A stretch of DNA of 64,000 nt from JAKACA01 sp050008715 (GTDB lineage: Bacteria > Actinomycetota > Acidimicrobiia > Acidimicrobiales > Bog-793). The notes under the pieces are model-generated. The model worked only from the letters and a program-made list of their open reading frames with translations. It had not been told where the DNA came from and did no database searches. The position numbers and the translations under genes were made by a program. The DNA lies in the NCBI GenBank assembly GCA_050008715.1, contig JBEKMC010000005.1:1-64000 (forward strand), read 5' to 3'. How positions within the stretch are numbered: position 1 is the first letter of the stretch; each line of letters begins with the position of its first letter. Of this stretch, positions 32,041 through 40,749 are shown one piece after another.

Positions 32041-34809
32041 GTGGGAGTGCCGCTGGAGCTGTCAGGCCGAGAGCGCGAGCTCACCGCCGTCGACGCCTTC
32101 CTCGAACGATCGAAGACGCGCCTGTCGGTGCTGACGTTGACGGGACCCCCGGGGATCGGGAAGACCGTCGTCTGGCGGGAGGCGTTGCGGCGTGCCGGGC
32201 TTTGCCACTACCTCGTCCTCTCTGCCCGGCCGAGTGAGGCGGAGCGGCGCCTCTCATTCGCTGGCCTCAGTGATCTCCTGCGGCTGATGGACCCTGAAGC
32301 GTTTGGTTCGCTCGTGCCCGTTCAGCACCACGCCATCGACGTCGCCCTCATGCGCGCCGAGGCCGACGCCCACGTCTTCCAACAAGGTGCGATCCCGGCC
32401 GCCGTGCTCTCCCTGCTCGAGTCGGCCGCCGCCGCCCGGCCCGTGATCGTCGGCGTCGACGACGCGCAATGGCTCGACCACGAGACGGCTGGGTGTCTGT
32501 CCTTCGTCCTGCGGCGTCTCGATCGACTGCCCGTTGGCGTGGTCGTCACCGTTCGACGCGAGGAGGAGCGACCGGCCACCTTCGAGTCCGCCATCGCCGG
32601 CGACGAGCGACAGGAGCTCGTCCTCGGCCCGCTGAGCGTCGCCAGCCTTCACGAGATCCTGAAACGGCAGCTCGGGCAGGTGCTTCCTCGGCCCGTACTG
32701 GTCCGGATTGCCAACTCCTCCGGCGGCAACCCTTTCTACGCCTTGGAGATCGGGCGCGAGCTGGCGCGAGTCGGCGTCCCGCGCCTGGGCGAGCCCCTGC
32801 CGGTGCCGGCAGAGCTGCAGACGCTCGTACGCTCCCGGATGCGCCGCCTGCCGAGCCGGACGAGGGAGGCGTTGCTCGTCGCCGCCTGCTTGTCGCAACC
32901 GACAACCCTCAGCGTCGACGCCGACGCCCTCGGTCCAGCCGAGGAAGCGGGCATCACCCGGATCGAGGCCGAGGGCCGAGTTCGCTTCAGCCACCCGCTC
33001 CTCGCAGCCGCCGTGCGCGACTCCGCCTCACCGTCGCGGCGGCGAGCCGTGCACCGTTTGCTCGCCAATCTGGACCCTGACCCCGAGGAGCGAGCTCGTC
33101 ACGCCGCTTTCGCGGCGGCTGCTCCGGACGAGTCCGTCGCCTCGGCACTGGACGCCGCCGCCGAACACGCCACCTCCCGCGGGGCGACGTCTGCGGCCAT
33201 AGAACTGTCCCGCCGGGCGATCGAGCAGACACCCGACGGGTTCGACAACGCCCGCGTGCGACGGGTGCTCTCGTTCGCCCAGCACAGCGTCTTCGGTGGT
33301 GGAGACGTCTCGGACGCGAAGGCGGCCCTCGAGCGCAGCTTGTCAACGCTTGACGACGAGCTGCGGGCGGAGCTGCGGCTGTGGCTGGCCATAGTCGCCC
33401 GAGGCGAAGGCCGTCCCCAAGCCGGTTACCCGCAGCTGCTCAGGGCACTCGAGGAAGCTCAGGACCCGAGGCTGACCGCCCGCATCCATCTCCAGGCTAT
33501 GTGGATGTCGGAGTGGGACCCGATCCGCGGTCTCAGCCACTGCGAAGCCATGCTGGAACTGCTCGATCCAGCGACCGATCCCGGCCTCTACGCCGGCGGC
33601 ATCCTCATGCAGGCGTACTTCCGCCTGCTCAGCGGCCAGGGCGCCGACGACGACGCCGTACAGCGCGGGCGGGCGATAGAGGATGCTGAGGTCGATCCGC
33701 GCGAACGGAGCCCGGTGCCGATCATCTGGCCGCTTCTCAAGGACGATCTCGCCTCCGCCGTGACGGTGCACACGAAGCATCTGGAATGGGCTCACGACAT
33801 TGGGGACCAGGCGCTGGAGATGTCCATGGCCTGGTACCTCGGGTACCTGGAGATGTGGAGGGGTCGGGCGAGCAGAGCGGAGGAGTGGGCGAGCCATCTG
33901 GAGCGGCTCGTCGAGCAATGCGACCCGAGCTTCTCCTGGGGAGACAACCTCCTCCCCACCCTCAGGGGCATGCTGGAAGCGCGTGCCGGCCGGTTCGACT
34001 CGGCCAGGGAGGCGGCGGAGGCGGCGCTCGCTCACTGCGCTCGCATCGGCCGAGCGGAGGAGATCCCTGCGCGAGAGGTGCTCGGCTTCGTGGCCCTGTC
34101 CAACGGTGACTTCACGGGAGTTGTCCGAGAGCTCGGCCCGGCCGACGAGGCGCTGCAGGACCTCGGTCAGCGCGAGCCGGCGCAGACGCGCTTTCACCCA
34201 GACCTGATCGAGGCGCTCATCACGCTCGGCGAGCTGAACCGCGCCGGGGAAGTGCTCGAGCGCTTGGAGGAGCGCGGGCGTAACTTCCCGCGACCCTGGG
34301 TTCTCGCCACCGGGGCTCGCTGCCGAGCGCTGCTGTCCGCAGCCGAGGGTGACCTCGACGGGGCGATCGCCTCGACGCTCCGGGCGATCCGCTTCCACGA
34401 GGACCTCGAGATGCCCTTCGAGCGTGCGCGCACGCTGCTTGTCCACGGACAGTTGCTGCGACGGCGCAAGGAGCGGCGGCGAGCGCGTACCGTCCTCGAG
34501 GAGGCGCAGTCGCTCTTCGAGCAGCTCGGCGCTCCCTTGTGGGCCGGCCGTGCTGTCGAGGAGCTGCAAAGAATTCCCGTCCGGCGCTCACCGGCCGAGC
34601 TGACGGTGACCGAGGACGCCGTTGCCCGCCTCGCCGCCACGGGCTTGACGAACCGCCAGATCGCCGATCGTGCCTTCCTCAGCCCGAAGACCGTCGAGGG
34701 CAATCTCGCCAGGATCTACATGAAGCTCGGCATTCGCTCTCGCGCCGAGTTGGGACGCGCCATTGCCGAACGGGAAGCCCGTTCCCGGATCCCGGCGGGG
34801 GAGCCCTGA
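32041..34809 (+). CDS. LuxR-family regulator with AAA ATPase and TPR-like repeats (LAL type)
   Basis: 922-aa large ATP-binding regulator. Walker A GPPGIGKT is at about residues 35-42 and Walker B IVGVDDAQWLDHE at about 138, with a winged-helix region after FYALEIGRELARVG. A long helical-repeat middle section includes ATSRGATSAAIELSRRAIEQ. The C-terminal LuxR helix-turn-helix is LAATGLTNRQIADRAFLSPK followed by TVEGNLARIYMKLGIRSRAE. GTG 32041 is the likely start; GTG 32047 is also possible. Such regulators sense inducers through the repeats. Its target may be the adjacent divergent small gene and secreted protein, inferred from position only. Confidence 0.9.
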   Translation: MGVPLELSGRERELTAVDAFLERSKTRLSVLTLTGPPGIGKTVVWREALRRAGLCHYLVLSARPSEAERRLSFAGLSDLLRLMDPEAFGSLVPVQHHAIDVALMRAEADAHVFQQGAIPAAVLSLLESAAAARPVIVGVDDAQWLDHETAGCLSFVLRRLDRLPVGVVVTVRREEERPATFESAIAGDERQELVLGPLSVASLHEILKRQLGQVLPRPVLVRIANSSGGNPFYALEIGRELARVGVPRLGEPLPVPAELQTLVRSRMRRLPSRTREALLVAACLSQPTTLSVDADALGPAEEAGITRIEAEGRVRFSHPLLAAAVRDSASPSRRRAVHRLLANLDPDPEERARHAAFAAAAPDESVASALDAAAEHATSRGATSAAIELSRRAIEQTPDGFDNARVRRVLSFAQHSVFGGGDVSDAKAALERSLSTLDDELRAELRLWLAIVARGEGRPQAGYPQLLRALEEAQDPRLTARIHLQAMWMSEWDPIRGLSHCEAMLELLDPATDPGLYAGGILMQAYFRLLSGQGADDDAVQRGRAIEDAEVDPRERSPVPIIWPLLKDDLASAVTVHTKHLEWAHDIGDQALEMSMAWYLGYLEMWRGRASRAEEWASHLERLVEQCDPSFSWGDNLLPTLRGMLEARAGRFDSAREAAEAALAHCARIGRAEEIPAREVLGFVALSNGDFTGVVRELGPADEALQDLGQREPAQTRFHPDLIEALITLGELNRAGEVLERLEERGRNFPRPWVLATGARCRALLSAAEGDLDGAIASTLRAIRFHEDLEMPFERARTLLVHGQLLRRRKERRRARTVLEEAQSLFEQLGAPLWAGRAVEELQRIPVRRSPAELTVTEDAVARLAATGLTNRQIADRAFLSPKTVEGNLARIYMKLGIRSRAELGRAIAEREARSRIPAGEP

Positions 34810-34815
34810 TGGCGC

Positions 34816-35487
34816 TTACGCCGGCGACTCCTCGAATTCCACCCGCATCACGACACGCCGCGGACTGGGGTGGCTGACTTCGGTGAATCCTGCCTCGGCG
34901 AACACCTGGCGGCTTCCGACGTGCAGCTCACCCCAGGTGATCTCCTGGCCGGGAACGGTGATCATCGGATAGGCCTCCAGCGCCCGTGCGCCCCGGTCGC
35001 GGGCGTACTCGACCGTGGCGGCGGCAAGCGCGTAGGTGAGCCCACGCTTGCGGTAGCCCTTGCGGGTCACGAAGCACGTGACGGCCCAGATGCCCTCGTC
35101 CGACTTGTCCTCGTGGCGGTCAGCCCACACCGTTCGCATTCGCACGAGGCGGAGGTAGCCGAAGCGTGGCTCGACGGCCACCCATCCGACCGGCTCTTTG
35201 CCGAGGTAGGCCACGAGCCCTGTCGTCTGAGCGGCTCGAGCGTTGCCACAGTTCGTCTGCTCGCGCAGGCGGTCTTGCCGTTCCTGGCCGCTCAAAGAGG
35301 CCCAGTGGCAGTCCCGCGTCTTGAAGCGCTGGCAGTAGCACATGCCCGGATAGTCCGCCGTGCCGAAGATCGCCTGGAGATCCTCCCAGGACGCCTTGTT
35401 GGCTGGCCGGACCTTCACCTGGGTCGGGAGGATGGGGCCGCCGGATCGGGCCTGCGACCCGGCGAGCTTCGGACCTGCCGGACTCAT
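34816..35487 (-). CDS. GNAT-family acetyltransferase
   Basis: 223-aa cytosolic N-acetyltransferase. The acetyl-CoA loop region is WAVTCFVTRKGYRKRGLTYA (Q/R-x2-G-x-G/A type), preceded by VGWVAVEPRFGYLRL and followed by ARALEAYPMI. The early segment GMCYCQRFK is Cys-rich and seen in a subset of these proteins. Substrate is unknown. The start ATG 35487 overlaps the stop of the DinB-like remnant upstream (ATGA), so it used to be second in a two-gene unit and now may be expressed poorly or from another promoter. It converges with the LuxR-type regulator. Confidence 0.85.
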   Translation of the reverse strand: MSPAGPKLAGSQARSGGPILPTQVKVRPANKASWEDLQAIFGTADYPGMCYCQRFKTRDCHWASLSGQERQDRLREQTNCGNARAAQTTGLVAYLGKEPVGWVAVEPRFGYLRLVRMRTVWADRHEDKSDEGIWAVTCFVTRKGYRKRGLTYALAAATVEYARDRGARALEAYPMITVPGQEITWGELHVGSRQVFAEAGFTEVSHPSPRRVVMRVEFEESPA

Positions 35488-35570
35488 TCGGGGTCCTCTC
35501 CGACGAGGCCGTCAATCGACTCCCGGATGAGATCCGCGTGACCGATATGGCGTATCAGATCGCTGTCCAT
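35484..35570 (-). pseudogene. C-terminal remnant of a DinB/DUF664-like protein
   Basis: The frame upstream of the GNAT gene ends in about 28 residues (MDSDLIRHIGHADLIRESID plus GLVGEDPE) that match the end of DinB-fold DUF664 proteins, where the final helix reads H-x-GHAD-x-LRE-x-IDG. Upstream of about position 35590 the frame loses all resemblance and runs antisense to the WYL regulator. The stop codon overlaps the GNAT start. The rest of the gene has therefore been deleted or replaced. Confidence 0.55.
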
Positions 35571-35612
35571 GAACGCGATGGTAATCTCTATCCCGGACGA
35601 AAGGCTTCCGGA

Positions 35613-36581
35613 ATGCGCACGGCCGCACATGACATGAGTCCCACGGCCAGGGCATTGCTCGCGCTGGAAGCAATCCAGAACGCTCCTGGCATCACAGCAC
35701 AGCGCTTGGGTGACCGCCTCGGGGTGACTGAGCGTGCCGCTCGTCGCTACGTGGCGATCCTTCGCGAGGCGGGACTGTCGATCGACTCCGTCAGCGGACC
35801 CTACGGCGGCTACCGAGTGGGACGCGGTGTCCTCATCCCGCCACTCATGCTCACTGCTGCGGAGGCGATGGGACTTGTGATGGCCGTACTGGAGGGCCAT
35901 CGCGGCGCCGCCGACCCAGTCGACGTGGTCGGTGGGGCGCTTGCCAAGATCGTGAGGGTACTGCCGGAAAGGATCGCCGGCGGGGTGCGATCTTTCCGTG
36001 AGATCTCCGCGCTCGGCACCACACGGCAACCACCGGTCAGCCCGGAGCTGACCACGAGCCTGATCGAGGCGTGCGCTTCGGGACGGCGGCTACGGCTCCT
36101 CTATCGAGTGGGCGGGACGGCCGAACGGACGATGGACGTCGACCCGTGGTCCGTCGTACTGCGACACAGCCGGTGGTACCTCCTGGGCTGGTCTCACACC
36201 CGACAAGGACAGCGCGTGCTGCGAGTCGACCGCATCGTCACGAGCGAGGCCTTGGCCGACACCTTCGTCCCGCCGCCGGATCTGGACCCCATGCGCACAC
36301 TGGAGGACCATCTGTCCCAAGGCTGGACCTATCCGGTCGACGTCCTCGTCGACGCCACTCTCGAGGAGACGGCGCGCTGGGTGCCGAGGAGCCTCGGCCA
36401 CTTGGAGTCGGATGACGACGAGCGGACTCGCCTTCGGGCGACGACGGACGAACCGGAGTGGTATGCCCGCCAGCTCGCCGCCATCGCTGCGCCGTTTCGA
36501 ATCCTCGGCTCACCCGAGCTGCAGCGCGCCGCTGCCGACCTCGGCGCGTGCCTCCTGCAGGCCGCCGGAGGATCGTCCTGA
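35613..36581 (+). CDS. WYL-domain transcriptional regulator, copy 1
   Basis: 322-aa cytosolic regulator. An N-terminal winged helix-turn-helix (ARALLALEAIQNAPGITAQR, then LGVTERAARRYVAILREAG) binds DNA. The WYL domain includes RRLRLLYRVGG, DPWSVVLRHSRWYLLGWSH and VLRVDRIVTSEAL and typically binds a ligand or nucleic acid. ATG 35613 is chosen, with 35634 possible; the frame is open to 35538, but that part overlaps the DinB remnant. It diverges from the GNAT gene and the remnant, matching the arrangement at 42.1-43.8 kb. Confidence 0.88.
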   Translation: MRTAAHDMSPTARALLALEAIQNAPGITAQRLGDRLGVTERAARRYVAILREAGLSIDSVSGPYGGYRVGRGVLIPPLMLTAAEAMGLVMAVLEGHRGAADPVDVVGGALAKIVRVLPERIAGGVRSFREISALGTTRQPPVSPELTTSLIEACASGRRLRLLYRVGGTAERTMDVDPWSVVLRHSRWYLLGWSHTRQGQRVLRVDRIVTSEALADTFVPPPDLDPMRTLEDHLSQGWTYPVDVLVDATLEETARWVPRSLGHLESDDDERTRLRATTDEPEWYARQLAAIAAPFRILGSPELQRAAADLGACLLQAAGGSS

Positions 36582-36610
36582 CAGGACCTTCGAGACGATC
36601 TCGACGAGAG

Positions 36611-38566
36611 TCATGCTCGGTTGTGCTGGGCCGTCACGTTCCAACCCGGCGCCGGCGAATACCGGCACGTGACACCCGTCACGAGGCTTGCCTGGAGGTG
36701 GTGGCCAAGCGCGGGCTCGACGGCCTCAATCGCAGTCACTGCACGGATCAGCGCCTTCCGGACAGCAGTTCGCGCGCGCTCGTCGTCATTCGGAAACGCT
36801 CGAGTCCGTCCGCCCAGTCCGACAAGAGATCGGAGTGCGGCCGTCAGCGCTGCCAACTCCTGTTGGTAGCGATCGGCGACGGCGGGCGCGAGGTCGTCTC
36901 GCCGAATCATCGTGCTGAGCTCCCGGGCACGTTCCCGGTAGTCGGCGAGGGCTCGCTCGTCTACGACGGCGTCCGGGCGGCTGGCCCGCGAGCGGGCACC
37001 GGACACAAGACTCAACACGTCGACGTCTTGACCGGGACGAGCGATCAGGTCGAGGAGATAGGCGAAGCCCACGCGATCGGGCAGCAACGTCGCCCGGCCA
37101 TCGACTGCGAGCCGAAAGCCGCCGAGGCACGACTGGAGGGACGCTTCCCGCGAGCGCCCGGCCGCCCGGCGCGAAAGGCTGTCGGCGGTGATCCAATGAG
37201 GGAAAGCAGGAAGCACCATGCCGATTCGTTGGGCCCGATCTTCGGCGCGCTGCGCCAGTTGTTCGGCTCGAGCCTGATCTCCGTGTCCTCCGTCGACGAG
37301 CAGGACGGAGGCGAGGGTGTGCTCGGTGAGCAAAGCCATCGGACGGTTCCCGAGACGACGATCGGCACGAATCGCCGCGTCCAGGTGGTGCACGGCGGCG
37401 TCAATCCGGCCCGTCGTAGCTGCGCAGAGACCAAGGGAGCGTTCGGCCGAGCCGAAGCACACCACGGCCAGGGAAGGCATGACCGGGAGATGGGCATATG
37501 GCGCCAGGAGCTCAGCCGTACTCGCGGCCGCCTGGGCGTCGCCGAGGAGGTATGCGGTCTCGGCGACGAGAAACTGCGTGGTCAGCCAACTACTCGAGTC
37601 GGGCAGCCTTTCGAGGCCGAGCCCACTGAGCCGAGCCAAGGCCTCCTCCGCTGAATCGAAGTCAGCGACCGTTGCGGAAAGAAGGGCATCTGCAGCTACG
37701 TACACGTGGTCGTTGAAGCCGAGGCGAGGAGAAGTCGAGATCGTCCGGACCAGTTCGATGACCTCTTCGGCTCGACCCTGCCACCATCGCAAGGCGGCCA
37801 GCATGGCGCCGAAGTAGGCGGGGGCATCGGGATCACCGGCTGTCGTGCCCCGCTCGAGCGCGCTCATTGCGGCGGCTTCCGCCTTCTCGAAGCGTCCGGC
37901 CCTGGCCGAGACCATCGCCCCGAGAACGTCCGCGACGAAGCGGAGCGCTTCGCAGGCCCCGGCCGTTGAGCGTTCCCGCAGTTCCTCGAGGGACTGGCCG
38001 GCACGGGGATCACCGAGCAGGTAGAGGTCGACGGTCCGCCAGCAGAGACCCATCAACGGGAGGAGGGCGTCGCCCGACCTGGCGCCCAGGCGCACGATCT
38101 CGTCGGCCAGGCCGAGGCGGGTTTCGGCGTACCGAGGACCGAGCTGCACGTTGTGGAGCAACGAGAGCGCCTCGCCGATCGCTGCCTCGTCGTCGAACGT
38201 GCGGACGACGCCGACTGCGGCCATTACGTCCTCGACCGGTGCTCCCTCATAGACGCCTTCCGCCGCTTGACGCACAGACAGGCGTGCCTCTTCCAGCGAG
38301 CCGACGGGAGCAAGCCTGCGCGCCCGCTGCCAGAGCGCATCGACGGCCGCTCGGGCGACAACATCGCGCTGCTCGTGGACCCAGATTCCGCCTACGCCCA
38401 AGGCTGCCGTGACAAATGCTGAGGAATCCCCGGCCACGTCGGCGGCTTTGGCGGACGCCATGAAGCCTTCCCGAGCGTCTGCCAGGCTCCCGCGGCGGCG
38501 GCAACTCTCTGCCGCTTCGAGAAGCGGCGTGATCCTCATCCCGTCGTCGCCCATGCTGACAGCCAT
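36611..38566 (-). CDS. Orphan TPR-rich regulator-like protein
   Basis: 651 aa made almost wholly of helical repeats (for example AVDALWQRARRLAPVGSLEE, GRFEKAEAAAMSALERG, GRIDAAVHHLDAAIRADRR). These resemble the sensor repeats of large LuxR/AfsR-type regulators, but no ATPase or helix-turn-helix is attached. A C-terminal segment (GFRLAVDGRATLLPDRVGFA YLLDLIARPGQDVDVLSLV) matches a domain often found at the end of actinobacterial AAA-regulators. It may act through protein contacts, or be a remnant of a larger regulator. It lies alone between a WYL gene (convergent) and a dehydrogenase gene. Confidence 0.72.
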   Translation of the reverse strand: MAVSMGDDGMRITPLLEAAESCRRRGSLADAREGFMASAKAADVAGDSSAFVTAALGVGGIWVHEQRDVVARAAVDALWQRARRLAPVGSLEEARLSVRQAAEGVYEGAPVEDVMAAVGVVRTFDDEAAIGEALSLLHNVQLGPRYAETRLGLADEIVRLGARSGDALLPLMGLCWRTVDLYLLGDPRAGQSLEELRERSTAGACEALRFVADVLGAMVSARAGRFEKAEAAAMSALERGTTAGDPDAPAYFGAMLAALRWWQGRAEEVIELVRTISTSPRLGFNDHVYVAADALLSATVADFDSAEEALARLSGLGLERLPDSSSWLTTQFLVAETAYLLGDAQAAASTAELLAPYAHLPVMPSLAVVCFGSAERSLGLCAATTGRIDAAVHHLDAAIRADRRLGNRPMALLTEHTLASVLLVDGGHGDQARAEQLAQRAEDRAQRIGMVLPAFPHWITADSLSRRAAGRSREASLQSCLGGFRLAVDGRATLLPDRVGFAYLLDLIARPGQDVDVLSLVSGARSRASRPDAVVDERALADYRERARELSTMIRRDDLAPAVADRYQQELAALTAALRSLVGLGGRTRAFPNDDERARTAVRKALIRAVTAIEAVEPALGHHLQASLVTGVTCRYSPAPGWNVTAQHNRA

Positions 38567-38743
38567 ACCCGGAGCTTAGGGACCGTGCCATCACATGGCA
38601 CACAGACGTCACGCGGTAAGTCGCCATGCTGGGAGCACCCAAGCGGCCGTCCAGAACTCGAAGGCCGGGACCGGACGTGGCCTTCGTGTGATGAGCAACG
38701 GTTGCCCACCGACGTGGCGGAGCGGCGGAGCGGACCGGACTGC

Positions 38744-39886
38744 TCAGCTCTTGTGCGGGCAGATGAGGTACTTCTCGCCGGTCGCCTGAAGGACGTAGAC
38801 CGAAAAGGCGTCCGGTTGCAGTGCCTCTGAGAGCGAGACCTCCCTCGTGTACGAGCTCGCGAACGTGGTGTGGAGCTCCGCTGCCACCCGCGCTCGCAGG
38901 CTGCGGAACGCCTCGGGCCCGATGCTCTGGAGGAACGGGGTGAGGAGCCATCCGCCTACGCCCCACGCCATGCCGAAATTCCGGTTGAGCAGCGTGGCCG
39001 ACCGATCCAGGCCACCGTAGATGTACACCTGCTTGTGGGTGGTCGAGCCGTACCTCGAATACTGCCCGTCCGTTCGGCTCAGGGCGGACTCCATGCACGT
39101 CAGTATCCGTCCGGCCAGCTCACCCCCGCCGACGGCATCGAAGGCCAAGGTGGCCGACGTCTCCGCAAGCGCATCGGTGAGCTCCGCCATGAACGACGGA
39201 GAGGTCGAGTTGCACACCTTCGGTGCGCCGATCTCCCGCAGGATCTCTTCCTGCTCGGGTTTGCGGACGATGTTGACGAGCGGCACCTGCTCCTCGAGGC
39301 ACAGCTTGACGAGCATCTGGCCCAGGTTGGAGGCGGCGGCCGTGTGAACGAGGGCGCGATGGCCCTCCCGGCGCATCGTCCCGACCATGCCGAGGGCCGT
39401 CAGCGGGTTGACGAACGAAGAGGCGCCGACGCTCGCTGCCGTGCCGTCCGGTAACACGAGGCACACCGACGCGTCGACGCAGCGGTACTGGGCGAACATG
39501 GAGCCCCCGGCGAGAGAAACCGTCTTCCCCACGAGCGCCTGAGCCTCCGGCGCGGGCCCGGCGTCGACGATCGTGCCCGCCCCCTCGTTGCCCACAGGGA
39601 GCGACGCCCCGATGCGGCCACCGAGGGCCCGCAGTGCCGGCGGAGGAATGGTGGCGGTGACCACCGGGCTGTCCGGCGGGCCGGAGACCGTCGCTGTGGA
39701 CATGTCCGCTCCCGCCAACAGGAGGCCGAGATCCGATGGATTGATCGGGGAAGCCTCCACTCGGATGAGCACCTCGTTCTCCTTCGGTTCCGGAACCGGG
39801 ACTTCTCGCAAGGACAGTTCGAGCGTCCCGTCCTCGCGCACCAAAGAACGCAGTTCCTTCGCCGTTTCCGGCCGGGATGTGGTCAT
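38744..39886 (-). CDS. MDR-superfamily NAD(P)H-dependent oxidoreductase (quinone reductase/enoyl reductase-like)
   Basis: 380-aa medium-chain dehydrogenase without the catalytic zinc site. VEASPINPSDLGLLLAG is the usual N-terminal signature, SLPVGNEGAGTIVDAG follows, and the cofactor region is VHTAAASNLGQMLVKLC with the Rossmann AAASNLG in place of GxGxxG. It probably reduces quinones or 2-enoyl compounds with NADPH. The last residues (LQATGEKYLICPHKS) are family-typical. It diverges from the aldolase gene across 114 bp. Physiological substrate is not evident. Confidence 0.85.
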   Translation of the reverse strand: MTTSRPETAKELRSLVREDGTLELSLREVPVPEPKENEVLIRVEASPINPSDLGLLLAGADMSTATVSGPPDSPVVTATIPPPALRALGGRIGASLPVGNEGAGTIVDAGPAPEAQALVGKTVSLAGGSMFAQYRCVDASVCLVLPDGTAASVGASSFVNPLTALGMVGTMRREGHRALVHTAAASNLGQMLVKLCLEEQVPLVNIVRKPEQEEILREIGAPKVCNSTSPSFMAELTDALAETSATLAFDAVGGGELAGRILTCMESALSRTDGQYSRYGSTTHKQVYIYGGLDRSATLLNRNFGMAWGVGGWLLTPFLQSIGPEAFRSLRARVAAELHTTFASSYTREVSLSEALQPDAFSVYVLQATGEKYLICPHKS

Positions 39887-40000
39887 GATCGTCTTCGTCC
39901 CTCTTCAGCATTCGGGGAGCAGGAGCAGCGTCAGGCTAGGGCAGGTCGGCGGCTCTCCCTCGTGCGATGATCGTTCCAAGCTGCGACAAGGAGGAAGTAG

Positions 40001-40669
40001 ATGGATCGTGACATCGTCGAGCAGGTCGTCGAGGTCGCCAGGCGGGTCGTCCACAGCGGGGCGATCTCGGTCAACGCGCACGGCAATGTCAGTCTGCGCG
40101 CGGCAGGCGAGGACGAGATCTACTTCACCGGCGGACCGTCGCTTCGCGACCACCCGGCGGAGGCAGTGGTCCGGATCGGCCTGGACGGCGTGCTCCGCGA
40201 GGGCGTGTTGCCTCCGATTCAAGGCGCCGTCGTCGCGATGCATACGGCCATGTATGCCGAGCAGTCTGATGTCGGCTGTGTGATCCACACTCATTCGCCG
40301 TTCGCCACCGCCTACGCAGTGGCGCACCGGCCCATCGGCTGCTGGGTCGAGGCATTGGCGATGTTCGGGCTGCCCGACGGCGTGCCGGTGGCCACGTACG
40401 CCCCTCGAGGATCGGACCAGGCGGTCGCGAACATCCGCGCCGCGGTCGTCCCAGGCGTACCCGCCGTCTTGCTGGCCAACCACGGCGTGTTGGTGTTCCA
40501 CCGCACTCCGGAGCTCGCCGTCATGGTGGGTGGCGTCGTCGAGGAGGCCGCCCAGGCGGGCATCAACGCGGTCGCTCTTGGAGGCGCCGTGGAGATACCC
40601 GCCGATATGAAGGCGGCTGCCCTTCAGCGCGCCATGGTCTTCGAACATCGGGGGACGGCCTCGGCTTGA
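40001..40669 (+). CDS. Class II aldolase/adducin-family protein
   Basis: 222-aa cytosolic protein related to L-fuculose-phosphate aldolase. Zinc ligands His96 and His98 (VIHTHSPFAT) and His161 (LANHGVLVF) are present. The position usually held by the catalytic Glu (family SSE motif) is Gln74 (PPIQGAVVAMH), so it may be a decarboxylase, dehydratase or a non-aldolase member. GGAGGAAG precedes ATG 40001 at good spacing. The substrate is unknown; no sugar kinase or isomerase lies next to it. Confidence 0.83.
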   Translation: MDRDIVEQVVEVARRVVHSGAISVNAHGNVSLRAAGEDEIYFTGGPSLRDHPAEAVVRIGLDGVLREGVLPPIQGAVVAMHTAMYAEQSDVGCVIHTHSPFATAYAVAHRPIGCWVEALAMFGLPDGVPVATYAPRGSDQAVANIRAAVVPGVPAVLLANHGVLVFHRTPELAVMVGGVVEEAAQAGINAVALGGAVEIPADMKAAALQRAMVFEHRGTASA

Positions 40670-40749
40670 CAAGCATCGCTCGGCGGAGCTCAGCGGTGTC
40701 GTGGACCTGGGCGACAACCATCCGCCGCGGTCGCACGGTTCGTACCCCT

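Noticed and set aside
33343..34569. 408-residue open frame on the minus strand
   Set aside because: Antisense to the LuxR/LAL regulator, whose ATPase and HTH motifs are unmistakable.
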